The notes: generated by a model from the sequence alone, not told the origin. A stretch of DNA of 64,000 nucleotides from Sepiola atlantica (GCA_963556195.1 OY744525.1:47031648-47095647), one strand, 5' to 3'; positions 42,881-54,684 are shown, counted from the stretch's first letter. Numbers and translations are program-made.

Positions 42881-43129
42881 GAATACACTTTTAGATTTTA
42901 TGTAGATTCTTTCACCTTTTTTTCTATAGGGCACACACAAACACACACATGCATACATATGTACAGGCATTGAGTTTTATATATGTAGCTATCTGAAGAA
43001 GTTAGTATAAGCAAGAAATTTGGGACAGCCCATTATTACACTGAAAGTAGGAGGAATAGGATGTTCGCCACAGTCCTATTAGCCTTCAAGTTTGGAAAGG
43101 AGTTTTACTTACTTAGTGGACATGCAAAA

Positions 43130-43275
43130 AAAAAATGTCACCCATGAAATCGTTAATACAATTCGAACCCCTTTCTGCAATCCAACCATATTTGGTACAA
43201 ATAAACTTCAGTCAACGCCTGACTTATCCACCAAGTTTCAGTCATGAATGTCCCCCAGTTTTTATTTTATCGCCA
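43130..43275 (+). repeat. Transposon end family fragment, reverse orientation
   Basis: TGTCACCCATGAAATCGTTAA, CTGCAATCCAACCATATTTGG and CCACCAAGTTTCAGTCATGA are the reverse of the block at 28590-28720. Confidence 0.7.
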
Positions 43276-43867
43276 TTCAATTATATGCTCCCAATTTTTT
43301 TTTGTTTACTTTCATTCACCACAAACAAGGGAATTTCCACTGAAACGTAAGGGGAACGTAACGTGAATTAGGAGTCATACTTACAAGGGCATCCTAAGTG
43401 GGAAGTTGTGCAGCGAGATGTTTGTTCACATTACATTTAAATTTCTGCATGTTGGTATAGTCGGGGAAAACAGGGGACAGAGAGGGAATTCCAAAGGCTA
43501 GCAGTTTGAGGAAAGAAACTTCGGCATCTGAGTACCTCTACAATGAAGTGATGGGATTTTGCTGACTGACGGGGCAGTCGAGGTACTTACGTCGAGGTAC
43601 TTACGTCGAGGGGGCGACAAGTTTTTTTCTGGAGCACATTCTATTAGAGTATTTGTAAAACCAGCACAGAGATGGGACAGGGGCTGGAGCTTGGTAGATA
43701 GTGTCCCTACCTCTGTTTTAATGGATGACGTCACAAAATGATGACGTCATTCAGTGTGCATCGAACAAACAAACAAGATATGAAACAAGATAACAAAACC
43801 TACAAAATTTTAGTAGTATACTAGCTGGCCTCACAAAATTCGCTACTTGAAATACTAGAAACATTAA
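43276..43867. other. No recognisable gene
   Basis: Mixed unique DNA with a short duplicated CGAGGTACTTACGT near 43580-43606. Minus strand around 43450-43500 may be LINE A debris (TTTGGAATTCCCTCTCTG). No gene assigned. Confidence 0.4.
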
Positions 43868-44131
43868 TTTAAAATAATAAACATTTTGGTAATTTCGATA
43901 GAATTTTATATATCTTTTAAATGTGAGTGTACCGAAAGTAAAAGAATGAATAAATCAACTTGCCCTTTCACTTGCAATTTAGAAATAGATCGCGCCTTGT
44001 TTAAGATCAAGTCCACCCCTTTAAAGAAAGGAATATTTGAACACAAATGTGAAATATTTGTTGAGGAAACAAAACAATGTTGCACAATAGAACTATTTGT
44101 TACATTAAAATCAAAGCAATCATTGAATTAA
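43868..44131 (+). CDS. Possible terminal exon, Cys-rich, unrecognised
   Basis: An open stretch of about 80 codons ends at a TAA and has no ATG start. It contains six or more cysteines (FKCECTES, STCPFTC, HKCEIF, QCCTIE) with mixed polar residues and no low-complexity bias. That is unlike the repeat-driven frames around it. A plausible splice acceptor (TTTCGATAG) lies at about 43896-43904. I do not recognise the family. It may equally be chance. Low confidence. Confidence 0.22.
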   Translation, partial: FKIINILVISIEFYISFKCECTESKRMNKSTCPFTCNLEIDRALFKIKSTPLKKGIFEHKCEIFVEETKQCCTIELFVTLKSKQSLN

Positions 44132-44219
44132 ATAACAAATAATAGTTAATTAATAAAATGTCCTTTTTGAAAATCAATATGCAAATTAGTTAACGGCTGA
44201 TATCGCATATACATAAGCA

Positions 44220-44476
44220 GTATAAGGATGAGATGCACGATATATCATAAAATGAAATGCTGTGAAGACAGGGTGCATGAAAAAGACAAACGGAAAACAA
44301 ATCAAATACAGGAAAAAATCATCAAATAACAAAAGATTTTACCAGTTTCATTCGGATCAACGATCTTTTTCTGAAGACGTTCTTTGATCCGAACGAAACC
44401 GGTAAAATTTCTCGTTTGTTAATGATCTTTTCCTGTATTTGATTTGTTTTCCTTTTGTCCTTTTCACACACACACT

Positions 44477-44526
<50 letters not shown>
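44220..44526 (+). mobile_element. Long-hairpin element with hammerhead (family P)
   Basis: 83-bp arms at 44278-44360 and 44384-44466 are strong inverted repeats, followed by (CA)n(TA)n to 44526. The left flank (GATGCACGATATATCATAAA) matches the reverse of the right flank of the 57111-57330 element, so both copies have the order flank, hairpin, (CA)n, (TA)n. Confidence 0.8.
44366..44410 (+). ncRNA. Hammerhead-like motif (family P)
   Basis: Core CTGAAGA (44371-44377), stem II GTTC/GAAC around TTTGATCC (with one extra C before it), GAA (44395-44397), palindromic stem III ACCGGT, A at the cleavage position, and stem I TTT/AAA. The spacer C and the weak stem I lower confidence. Confidence 0.55.
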
Positions 44527-44528
<2 letters not shown>

Positions 44529-44652
44529 AAGGAATAGGTAAATAAATACCTTTTGAAGCATTAAGCAATAATAAATCGAAACCGATTTTTTTTTTCTTTT
44601 TTTATTATAAACTAGCATTTAAAAAAAAAAAAAAAATATGAACCTTAAAACA

Positions 44653-44654
<2 letters not shown>

Positions 44655-44693
<39 letters not shown>
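44655..44693. repeat. (AT)n microsatellite
   Basis: Pure TA array 4 bp before the target-site duplication of the next SINE-like element. Confidence 0.95.
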
Positions 44694-44695
<2 letters not shown>

Positions 44696-44696
44696 C

Positions 44697-45035
44697 ATAT
44701 GCATAAGAAGTATTATTTACTCCTCTCCAGGAGTTAGGCACAAGGCCAGTTTTATCCTACTCTCACAAGTAAGATGTGACCCAAGGTCGGGTCGGAAAGT
44801 GGGGGTTGAAAAGCCAGCGCTCGAGAGGTGAGCACTCTGACCATCAAAAATTGCCTGGGCAGCCCCGTTGGCATTCCCCGGTAGGAGCGCCTCAAGCAGT
44901 AAGCAATTAATTTACTCCTCCCCAAAGAGGGGAGGCAAAGCCTGGGAGGGTGGACCTCCTAGAACTGCACAGGACAATCCCATAGACCGGCGTAAATCAA
45001 GTCTCGAAGGACAAGACAATATGCATAAGAAGTAT
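44697..45035 (-). mobile_element. Full-length SINE-like element with 17-bp TSD
   Basis: ATATGCATAAGAAGTAT occurs at 44697-44713 and 45019-45035. The body (44714-45018, about 305 bp) reads on the minus strand through GAGTGCTCACCTCTCGAGCG (tRNA-like) to a 3' end GGAGAGGAGTAAAT. It is the best-preserved member of the family at 2053-2233 and 41880-42150. Confidence 0.85.
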
Positions 45036-46035
45036 ATAAAAAAAGATGGGTGCTTCTTTTAAGTAAAGTTGAATTAAATTGAAATAGAGGGTTTTGATTT
45101 CACCAGGAAATGAGCCCAACTTTTGCATTTATTCATTTAACGCTGTTAAATGAGGTTGTAACTAGAGAAGCTTTATTCAGCATTTTTTTCTAGTACAGTT
45201 ACAAGTATATAAATAGTTCAAAGTGTATTAAAGTGTTATAAGTAAGGGAGGTAATTAGGATAATCTTTAATACCATAATGATTTTGGGGAAAAAACTGCA
45301 TAGTACCACACAGGGAATATCTCCATTTGTAGCACTATGCTCTAAAAGTCTTGGTCTTTTTACTGTAACACATATCGCTGGCATGTGTCTCGTAGAAGAC
45401 AGCTATGTTGACAAAACGTCTCGTAGTAGTAGTTGTAAAAATAGTAGGGGTGTATAGAGTTCTTCTGTGTCTCTTTCTCATTTTTCTTATTCTTCTTTGT
45501 AACAGCCGTGTTCTTCTTTAGCTTCATAGTTGTCATAATAGCAGCAGTTGTAATAGTTGTCACAGGTTGACCAAATAATAACAATGCACAAACTACGGTT
45601 TAATATTTTCCTCTTTTTCATTTATTTTTATTTAAAAATTGTTCTTCACATCTTTATAGCAATATTACATGTTCCCTATGTAGCAAAAGGAATCGCCAAA
45701 AGACACGCCTGTTCTGCTCGACAGATAAGAGCCAAGAGGAATATCAGATTAGCTTATTTGCCACGTCTCACTCGAGACTTCCTGTAGCGTCATTTCGTTT
45801 AAACATGTTTACTTAATTTCTAATAGAAATTTTCTCTTTCTACATAACAACCACATCCCACATCATATCACTAACCATTTTTAGCAATAAAAAAGCACAT
45901 TTATTTGAAAGTAATCTTTTTTCAAACTTCTGTTTATAAAAAAAACCCTGCTGTAATCAATGATGAAGTAGATAAATTATTTAAGAATAAATTTCTTAAC
46001 AGTATTTCAACATGGGGTAAGTTCAGGTAACTTAT
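45036..46035. other. No recognisable gene
   Basis: AT-rich DNA; frames up to 76 codons with no domain. A short stretch near 45080-45130 and the GTAG-rich patch near 45410-45440 are unassigned. Confidence 0.5.
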
Positions 46036-46505
46036 GGCATTACTAACCAGCAGAGCGTTACCATTATTGACAAAGGGAAGAGTCTATCAGGTATGTGTAT
46101 GCAGTGTGATGATGTATAAACGTGAAACCTGGCCAGTGAGGGTTGAGGATATGTGTTGCATGGAGAGAAATGATATGAGAATGATATGATGGATGTGCAA
46201 TGTGAATCTTAAAGACAGGCTTAGATCTGATGACCTCAGAGGAAGATTAAAACTGGACAGTGGAGGGAGATGTGTGCAGAACAGGAAACTTTGATGCTAT
46301 GGCCGCGTTGAAAGAATGGATGAGTGTACTTGGGTTAGAAGATGTGGGACAGTTGAAGTAGCAGGGTCAGTTGGCAGGGGTAGGTAAAGGAAAACAATGA
46401 AAGGAAGTGATAAGAATGGACTTGAGAGAAAGGGGGATAAATAAAGACCTGTCAAGAGATAGGTTAGTTTGGAAGTCAATTTGTAAAAGCCGTCCTACAC
46501 ATGCC
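46036..46505 (+). pseudogene. LINE family C 3' end
   Basis: Plus strand: KGRVYQVCVCSVMMYKRETW, PVRVEDMCCMERNDMRMI, CNVNLKDRLRSDDLRGRLKL, ERMDECTWVRRCGTVEVAG and a basic end. This is the well-known post-RT segment of a widespread invertebrate LINE group (compare VMLYGSETWP at 58.8 kb). Stops are present; only the 3' end remains. Confidence 0.85.
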
Positions 46506-47085
46506 AGTATGTAAAACGGACGTTAACCTGAATATGATGATGATTTCAACGCAAATTCCTATTGTCTACAATATTTCAATACAAATTCAGTTTGTGAAGA
46601 TGAAAACTAACCATTTTCTCTTGTCTCAGTCGCAATGCGAACCAACAAAACCAAAGAGCGAAAGATTCATGAATTTATTTATTTTATTTATTTATTTGTT
46701 ACAGATCGTATTGCCATAATTGTTCAAGGAATTGAGGCCAGTGTTCTTGTTGGCAGAGGAGGAGGAGGAGGAAGAGGAGGAGGAGGAGGGGATATTCTTG
46801 GTTGATTCAATTTAGTTTCAAATTAAACAGAATTTTCCAATGAGCTTTTCCGAGTATTCTTTCTTCGTGGTGCAGAGTGACGACATCGCTCGCTTTCATC
46901 TCAGTCGCTGGCTCGTGGGGTTGATTTCCTTTGAGGAATAAACAAATTCTTCCGAAACCTACGAAAACGCACACACCTGCATACACACATACACACGCAC
47001 ACACACACACACACACGTTTTCTCAAAAATGCAGAAACACAAATGCATGCACATGCATACAAAGTACAAGCGCATAAAATACAGA
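46506..47085. other. No gene; GGA-rich and (CA)n patches
   Basis: GGAGGAGGA at 46757-46792 and CA/TACA repeats at 46970-47016. No domain recognised. Confidence 0.5.
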
Positions 47086-47089
47086 AAAC

Positions 47090-47195
47090 GAAAAAAGAAT
47101 CTATTCCAAACTGAAGTCTGACAGACCAACGAAAATGCTATTTGAAATATAAGCATGACAGACCAACGAAAATGTTATTACAAACATAAGACTGA
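47090..47195. repeat. Start of decayed satellite interrupted by LINE A
   Basis: GACAGACCAACGAAAATG(C/T)TATT units appear before the LINE A fragment and resume at 47760. Confidence 0.7.
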
Positions 47196-47725
47196 AATGG
47201 GGTACATCTACCACATCTGGGGAGGTGCCGCTCAGAGCACTCTTTTTTGCCTTGACAGAGATCGAAATTGACTTCGCAATCTAGTGGGAATTCTCTACAG
47301 CCTCTTTTTCACAGAAAAGACGTCGCTAGTCTTTCTCTACTCTATTTTTATTTCCATTGAAAGTGTTCGACTGAGCTTCACTCTTTGGTTCCTCTTTGTA
47401 AAACTTTCATAGCAAAAACTAGTCTAGCTAAGAACTTTTCTTTCTTCCTCCGTGCGTTTAACATCAAACGAAATTTCCATGAACAGAGTTTCTTTCCAAG
47501 AACTTCTCATTTGTGGAACACATTACCACAAGATTTTTACTCCGAGGGCTACAATATTGTCATCTTCAAATTCAATGTCAATAAACACCTACAACCTAAT
47601 AATTCATCAAATATTTTTCATTACATTCATTATTTTCAAACCTCACATTATATTCATCAGCTGACAATTTATAAATCCCATTCATCCTCAAGTGGCTTTT
47701 AGCCTCGATACGTGGTGACTCATTA
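47196..47725 (+). pseudogene. LINE family A 3' end inserted in satellite
   Basis: MGYIYHIWGGAAQSTLFCLD, PLCKTFIAKTSLAKNFSFFL, NFHEQSFFPRTSHLWNTLPQ, then a 3' UTR with CAAGTGGCTTTTAGCCTCGA and GTGACTCATTAGTA. The satellite units on both sides show that the LINE landed in a pre-existing array. Confidence 0.85.
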
Positions 47726-47739
47726 GTAAAATATGTACA

Positions 47740-48334
47740 ACGAAAAGATTACTTCAACCGTAAACCTGCTAGATGTAAGACAATTCTATTTCAAACATAA
47801 GTCTGATAGGCCAACGAAAATTCTATTCCAAACCTAAGCATGACAGATCATGTTATTTCAAATGTAATCGTGCAAGATCAAAAACCATGCTATTTCAAAT
47901 TCAAGTCTGACAGACTAACGGAAATGCTATTTAAAACTTAATCGTGACAGTCCAATGAAAATGTAATTTCAAACATAAACCTGCTAGATCAAAGTAAATA
48001 CTATTCACAGCCTGACAGACCAACGAAAATGCTATTTAAAACAAACGAATGGCAGTTCAACAAAAATCTTATATTAAACGTAAGCCTGCTAGATCAAATA
48101 CAATGCTATTTAAAACTTAAGTGTGACAGACAAACGAAAATGGTATTACAAACCTAAGCATGACAGTCTGACGAAAATGTTAGTTAAACGTAAGCCTGCT
48201 AGATCAAATACAATGCTATTTAAAACTTAAGTGTGACAGACAAACGAAAATGGTATTACAAACCTAAGCATGACAGTCTGACGAAAATGTTAGTTAAACG
48301 TAAGCCTGCTAGATCCAAGACAATGCTATTTTTA
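47740..48334. repeat. Decayed satellite of about 45-50-bp units
   Basis: Units of GACAGACCAACGAAAATGCTATTTCAAAC alternating with CATAAGCCTGCTAGATCAAA. A 115-bp block (GTAAGCCTGCTAGATCAAAT...) is exactly duplicated at 48079-48190 and 48190-48302. Confidence 0.85.
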
Positions 48335-49040
48335 ACTTAATACAAGATTCATCTAAAATCCTATTTGAAACTTAATGCAAGATGCATCTAAAATACTATT
48401 TGAAACTTAATGCAAAATGCATCTAAAATGCTATTTGAAACTTAATACAAGATTCATCTAAAGTGCCATGTTAAACTTAATACAAGATTCATCTAAAATG
48501 CTATTTTAAACGTAATACAAGATTCATCTAAAATACTATGTTAAACTTAATGCAAGATTCATCTTAAATGCTATTTGAAACTTAATACAAGATTAATCTA
48601 AACTGCTATTTGAAACTTAATACAAGATTCATCTAAAATGCTATTTGAAACTTAATACAAGATTCATCTAAAATGCTATTGAAAACTTAATACAAGATTC
48701 ATCTAAAATGGTATTTGAAACTTAATACAAGATTCATCTAAAATGCTGTTTGAAACTTAATGCAAGTGTCATTTGAAATACTATTTTAAACTTAATGCAA
48801 GATTCATCTAAAATGCTATTTGAAACTTAATATAAGACTCATCTAAAATGCTATTTTAAACTTAATGCAAAATGCATCTAAAATACTATTTTAAACTTAA
48901 TGCAATATTCATCTAAAATGCTATTTGAAACTTAATACAAGATTCATCTAAAATGCTATTTAAAACTTAATACAAGATTCATCTAAAATGCTATTTTAAA
49001 CTTAATGCAAGATTCATCTAAAATGCTATTTTAAACATGT
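48335..49040. repeat. 35-bp satellite, about 20 copies
   Basis: CTTAATACAAGATTCATCTA + AAATGCTATTTGAAA, 35-bp period (for example 48616 and 48651). It shares TGCTATTT(G/A)AAA with the preceding satellite and probably evolved from it. Confidence 0.95.
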
Positions 49041-49119
49041 GTGACAGATCGACTGATGGACAGAGCCTTTTATAGAGATGCGTGGACACATCTAAAACGA
49101 TGCATTTGTAGCAGTCACA

Positions 49120-50640
49120 TGATTGAGATCTATTTCTTTTGTATATACATGCAATCCAATCTCTTGTGTAATGATTCGGTTGACTAAAACAGGCGTGTTA
49201 AAACTCGCGTAGAAATACATTGGCAATTAAATAATGGTTTTATACTTGGGCAACGTACCACTGGTGCTATATTTATTCTAAGATCACCACTGATCATCAC
49301 TTTGGCCTTGGTAACATTCGCTCTCAGACTTTTACTTTCCATAGCATTCCTCCAAGTCTTCAACTTAACAGTAGACTTTTTATTGTTTCACAGGCAAGTA
49401 TTAAATCATCAGCATACAGCATCCCTTCTGGACAACTCGTACGAAACTTCCTGGACAATGCTTCTAAGACACAAATGAAAAGGTAAAGACTCAGTACAGA
49501 ACTCTCATGTACTCCTACTTTAACATTAAAGCTGTCACTAAATGTGCTGTTAATTCTAACACGACTTTGAGCATTTTTGTACAATGCTTGAACAACCTTC
49601 ACTAACCAGACTTTTCATTGTTTCACAGGCAAGTACTAAATCATCAGCATACAGCTGGACAATGCTTCTAAGACACAAATGAAAAGAAACCGACTCAGTT
49701 CAAAACCCTGATGTACTCCTCTTTTAATATTAAAGCTGTCACGACTTTGAGCATTTCTGTGAATTGCTTGAACAACCTTCACTTACCACTAGTTTGACCT
49801 TAGTTTACACAAAGCCCACCAGACAACATCTCTTGGCACTCTGTCAAAAGCTGTCTGCAGATCCACAAAAGCTAAATACAATTTCTTCTTCTTAGCAACG
49901 TACTTCTCTTGCATTTATCTCAGAATAAATATAGCACCAGTAGTACTTTGCTCAGGCATGAACTCAAACTGTACTTCATCAATGCTTATCTAACTTCTTA
50001 TTTGCTGTTCAATTGTTCTCTCAACCACTTTCATGACCTGATAAATCAACTTTAAGCCTCTGTAATTATATCTCTCTAGTGTTTCAGCTTTACCCATGTA
50101 ACAATTTAATAGTACTAAGTTCTCAGTCTTTTGAGATAACCTCTTCGTTCATGATCTGATTTGTTAAGTCTGTGATCATTTCAATGCCTATTTCACCCGC
50201 AGCCTTCACAATTTCTGCAACATTGCCTCAGGGTTCTCCAGCATTAACATTCTTCATCTTACTCACAGTTTTCTGTACCATTTCTTTCCAATTCTTATAG
50301 CTGGATCAGATACTGCTTTTGCAACTTCTAGATGTTCACGGTTCCATGAAAACGTAACATTCAACAAACTCTCGTAATAGCATTTCTAAACACCCCTCTT
50401 GCCCTGTTCATTTGTTGCTATGACTCTATTGTCATTTCGATTGCACTTCTCTCCAACAATATTGTCGTTGCCATCTCTTTAGCTATTCTGAATGCTTCAT
50501 TCGTTTGGTCATTTCTTTGTAGTATATCTGGAAACCTGGCTTGCTCAGTTTTCTTATTGGCTCTTCTTGTTTCCCTCTTTGCCATCCTTATTCACCAAAC
50601 GTTTTATTCACTAGTTCCTTCGTTTCTGCTTGTAACATTT
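49120..50640 (-). pseudogene. LINE family C: reverse transcriptase with internal duplication
   Basis: Minus strand: VERTIEQQIRS, VQFEFMPEQSTTGAIFILR, KKKKLYLAFVDLQTAFDRVP, RDVVWWALCKLRSN, VGVHESSVLS..LFICVLEALS, GMLYADDLILACETIK (catalytic YADD). A segment of about 180-240 bp including the YADD block is present twice (49370-49610 and 49610-49800). A further piece (CCACTGGTGCTATATTTATTC) is also repeated at 49259. Many stops. Confidence 0.85.
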
Positions 50641-51179
50641 TAATGTTATACAGATAGTATAACATGTTATACAGATAGTATAACATGTTATGCTATAGAA
50701 AAATGTATATGGAGATTTAAAAGTGTATAACAGATTTTAGCTATCTCCTGTATCTACCAACTCGTATCTGTATAACATTTCAATGTTATAATACAGGAAA
50801 TTGTAACACGAATTTTGTCATTTACTATGTTCTACCAACTCTGATGTCTATTCCATTACAATGTTATACTACAGAAGATTGTATAATTTCTACTACCTTC
50901 GAACTGTATAAAAATATTGTATTACAGACCATATATTTTTTTAACTTTGTATACCGTTTGAAGGTTGTGTTGCAAAACAACATACAACTGTATTTCAGCC
51001 ACTTGATAGCTTTTCATTCTTTCATCTTTTTGTTTGAACATTTTCTTCATTTTCTTGGATTCATTTGAAAAGAAACGAAAAAGGTTTCTGATAATTTGTT
51101 TGTCTCTGATTTTCTTATCTTTGCCAAAATATTTTGAAAAGAAATTCTGTTTTGTTCAGTTGAAGGGGGGGGACAAGCA
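50641..51179. repeat. Palindromic GTTATAC/GTATAAC short repeats
   Basis: TGTTATACAGATAGTATAACA repeats directly twice (50644-50690, 22-bp period), and AATGTTATA(A/C)TACAG variants follow at 50785 and 50860. Each unit is itself a small hairpin. The rest is unassigned. Confidence 0.7.
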
Positions 51180-51262
51180 AGAGGATTGAAGAAGATGAAG
51201 AAAGAAAAAGTAAAAGACAAAGAAAATGAAGGACAAAAAGGCAAGGAGCTCATGTAGAAGAA

Positions 51263-51297
<35 letters not shown>

Positions 51298-51364
51298 AGA
51301 AGAAAAAATATATGGTAACAGAAATTATGATGCCATAGAAGTGGATGAAGAAAATGAGGGTGAT

Positions 51365-51415
<51 letters not shown>

Positions 51416-51429
51416 ATAATAATAATAAC
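51180..51429. repeat. GAA-rich and (AGT)n tracts
   Basis: (GAA)n-type at 51258-51305 and (AGT)n at 51367-51414. The 230-codon minus-strand frame across them (F, Y and S runs) is a repeat artefact. Confidence 0.9.
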
Positions 51430-51655
51430 TTGCCAAAGAATTGAAAGGGTTATCGAATATGAAAAAAGTCAGTATAATACCAATAATCGTAGGAGCACTA
51501 GGAACAGTCCCAAAAAACCTGGAAAACAGACTGGGAGAAATTTGAATCAAAGGGAAGACTGAAACCATACAATGGACGGCGATGATGAAAACAGCTGAAA
51601 TCTTAAGGAAAATCCTTGAATGCGGAAACCAACCCACATAAGCTACGAAGACTAA
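51430..51655 (+). pseudogene. LINE family B extreme C-terminus
   Basis: LAKELKGLSNMKKVSIIPII, VGALGTVPKNLENRLGEI, TAMMKTAEILRKILE. The same end of the restriction-like endonuclease region as IIPVIIGATGLMKKNFKSY at 7440-7510. A stop follows RLGEI. Confidence 0.8.
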
Positions 51656-51834
51656 TAAGTCAAATGCAAGTTGCAAGGAGAAAAAAAAAAAAAACATAAA
51701 AAGAACACCATCACAAGAACCAAAGAACAGAAACGGCAAGAAACTTCATACACTACCCCCCCACACACACACACGCACAAAAGTGATACCACCAGCCTAA
51801 GCTGATACCACACAAAATAGTTATGAACAGTCAA

Positions 51835-52125
51835 GGAGGATGGAGGGACCGAGACGGGAGAGCACTAACCAGACCTCCACTGGAAGAGTGCAGAGAGGAC
51901 TGGAACCTTGGGGAGACTTATTGCTATCCAAATCCTAGAGAAGACCAAAGGTTGTTGCCTGCGAAAAATCGATGGTAAGTTGTGATATTGCAAAGTCATT
52001 TGCAATACTCATCGACAGAGGTGGAGAGTGCTGGAAATCTGGGGAGACTTGTTGTCACTCAGACTTTGTTATTCTCAATGAGCAATCACTAATAATGACT
52101 TGTGTAAAAGCTCATAGTGACTGAA
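51835..52125 (+). mobile_element. Family G retroelement fragment (copy 2)
   Basis: Matches 32470-32755 block by block (GGGAGAGCACTAACCAGACC, GGAAATCTGGGGAGACTTGT, TGACTTGTGT) and ends in AATAAT then GAAGAA repeats. Confidence 0.8.
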
Positions 52126-52500
52126 CAATAGTAATAATAATAATGATAATAAGAAGAAAAAGATGAAGAAGAATGAAGAAGAAAAAGAAGAATCCAATGA
52201 AGAAGAAGAAGAAAAATCGAATGAAGAAGAAGAAGAATCCAATAAAGAAGAAGAAAAAGAAGAAGAATGAAAAAGAATGAGAATATGATGAAGTAAAGAT
52301 TAATGATCACGAATAAGATCTTGAGGAAGTAGTAGATGAACGAAAACGAATAATAGAAGAGAAGAAAAAGAAGAAGAGTTCCAGAAGAAGAAGAAGAAAA
52401 AAAAGAAGAAGAAGAAGAAAAAGAAGAAGAAGAAAAAGAAGAAGAAGAAGAAGAAGAAGAAGAAGAAGAAGAAGAAGAAGAAGAAGAAGAAAAGGATATT
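52126..52500. repeat. Long GAA/GAAGAAAAA purine tract
   Basis: Plus strand almost purely A/G from 52140 to 52495, including about 25 tandem GAA units at 52437-52490. GAA arrays can form triplex or sticky DNA. Minus-strand L/F-rich frames are artefacts. Confidence 0.9.
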
Positions 52501-53112
52501 TGAAAATTTGAAGGAAAAATAAAATTTCGAGCAATAAAAAGAAAAACATTAAAGAATAGGCTAAGAAAAAATATTCAAAATGGCCGACCATCTTTTTGTA
52601 AAGAGTTTTCGTTTTTCCTGTTCTCGATAGTTTCAAAGTGTCTCCTTTTTTTCTTTTCATCTCAGCTGCAGCCCACAAGAATAAATAAATGGGTGGAAAA
52701 TGAAAAACAGAAAGAAAACCAAAACAAAATACGGAGGCCTGTGTCCTTTTGCTTTCAATCGTTTTTATTTTTTTCAAGTATTTGGGAAATTTCTCTGTCA
52801 CCTTCATTTTGTTTTGTTTTTTAATGTGATATTTTTTATGTCCTTCTTTTCTGGAACCTTCCAAGATAGTTTGTAGTCTTTTTGATAATGTCAACTGCGA
52901 CTACTTTATTTCTTCTGAACATTCCTTTGATATGTTCAAGCAGAAGTATTTTATTTTGTAAGTATCTTCCTTTTTAAGAACTGCGCTCTTCCCCTAAAAA
53001 AAAAACTGATCAAAGAAATAAAAAAAACTATAACAACTATAGCAAATAAATACAGTATAGCAAGGACGGCCTTTCAACAATACAAAGGTGGGTCTATGTG
53101 TGTACACATGTA

Positions 53113-53117
<5 letters not shown>
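52501..53117. other. No recognisable gene
   Basis: Part of a 195-codon minus-strand frame covers 52500-52890, but about half of it is the GAA tract, and I see no domain in the rest. Confidence 0.5.
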
Positions 53118-53338
<221 letters not shown>

Positions 53339-53514
53339 ACAATAATTGATTGTCTGTCTGACTCTCCCCTCACTATTTTAAGGTCATTAGCGTAACAACT
53401 TCAATTTTGGTAGGGAAGATAATTACCTGTGCAGATTGTATTAAACAGAGCCATATTTACCTTTTTCTCTTTTTCATATATATGGAAATATATAACATAC
53501 TATATATATATATG

Positions 53515-53730
53515 AAATGAAAAAAAATCGGCCTAAGAGTCGAAGTATTAGCAAACATAAAAATAACAGACTTTTTAGATGTCAGTTTCAATTTAGATAA
53601 AAATATATATGAGCTGTATCTAAACGATAATGCTAATCAATTTGCATGAACTCAATCAATTATAAACCATATTCCTAGTTCTATTGAATGTAGGCTTAGT
53701 AAAAATTTACTAACGCAAAGGTATTTAAGA
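53515..53730 (+). pseudogene. Penelope-like element RT fragment
   Basis: Plus strand: GLRVEVLANIKITDFLDVSF, NLDKNIYELYLNDNANQFA, then after a stop TQSIINHIPSSIECRLSKNL. The TDFLDVxxxLxxxxYxPY...SxIIxxIPxSIxxRLS pattern is characteristic of the RT C-terminal part of Penelope-like elements. It lies 0.5 kb upstream of a hammerhead-bearing inverted-repeat element. A stop replaces the usual codon after QFA. Confidence 0.75.
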
Positions 53731-53879
53731 ATCTAAGTAACATCTATAACACATCTCGAAAAACAGTGTCTATAACTTAATATTGAACTTAAATATAAGA
53801 CAAAAAAATACCAAAAGTAATAATGATAACATAGAAGAAAGAGAAAAACCATTTGGTTCACCCCATCGTATAACCAGAT

Positions 53880-54035
53880 GCTGAAATTAAACTAGGCCAG
53901 ATCACTCTACTGCTCCAGAAAGTACTGGACTCCTGATGCAATCCTCTACCTATATAAGAGCCAGATATGTTCTAAGATGGAGTACTGCGGTCATATCTGG
54001 GGAGGTTCTGCTCGGAACATTCTTTCTTAAGCCTT
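53880..54035 (+). pseudogene. LINE family A fragment
   Basis: SLYCSRKYWTPDAILYLYKS, QICSKMEYCGHIWGGSARNI. A short internal piece lacking both ends. Confidence 0.8.
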
Positions 54036-54207
54036 AAATTTTAGACATTTTCTATAATCAAAATCATGTCATCGATTTTGATCAAAATTGTAATAAGGAT
54101 TATAGGTTTAGTATAATTATACCTTCATTTTAATCTTCATAAGAGGATATAAAAGTGGTGCAAAACTGTTCTGTTCAGGAAATTAATTTGGGACGAATAT
54201 TCTTCTA

Positions 54208-54210
<3 letters not shown>

Positions 54211-54257
<47 letters not shown>

Positions 54258-54684
54258 ATAAAATGAAGTAATAAAATAAGGTGTCAATCAAATTTTATTA
54301 GAATTTTATTAGAATTTATTAGGACTGTATGGATTCAACAAAAGTATGTTTTTGGATTGATATGTTTGATGTTATGTATTTTTATGTATTTGTGTATATA
54401 ATTTTATATATTTTCAAAGCGTAATTTTATTGCCTGTAGTAGTATAACTGCGGTAATGGTCCTCTGAAGAGAAGAATTATCTTTGAAAACTCATGAGCTA
54501 AGGACTTAAGGATGCTTTGCATGAACTTTGAATTCTAATAAAATTTGATTGACACCTTATTTTATTACTTCATTTTATATTATAATATTAATGCTCTATC
54601 CAGTATATTGAGCTTCAGTTTTTTATCCGGATGTTTCACTAATTATAAGATATTAGTTGACGCTTATATCTTTTGTTGGATTGC

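Noticed and set aside
42960..43030. CTATCTGAAGA ... GAAATTTGGG as a hammerhead candidate
   Set aside because: Stem II is only three weak pairs and stem I does not pair; probably chance.
51047..51739. 230-codon minus-strand frame rich in Phe, Tyr and Ser
   Set aside because: It reads through GAA and AGT arrays; no domain in the remaining part.
52307..52894. 195-codon minus-strand frame
   Set aside because: About half is the poly-Leu reading of a GAA tract; the rest shows no recognisable domain or conservation signal.
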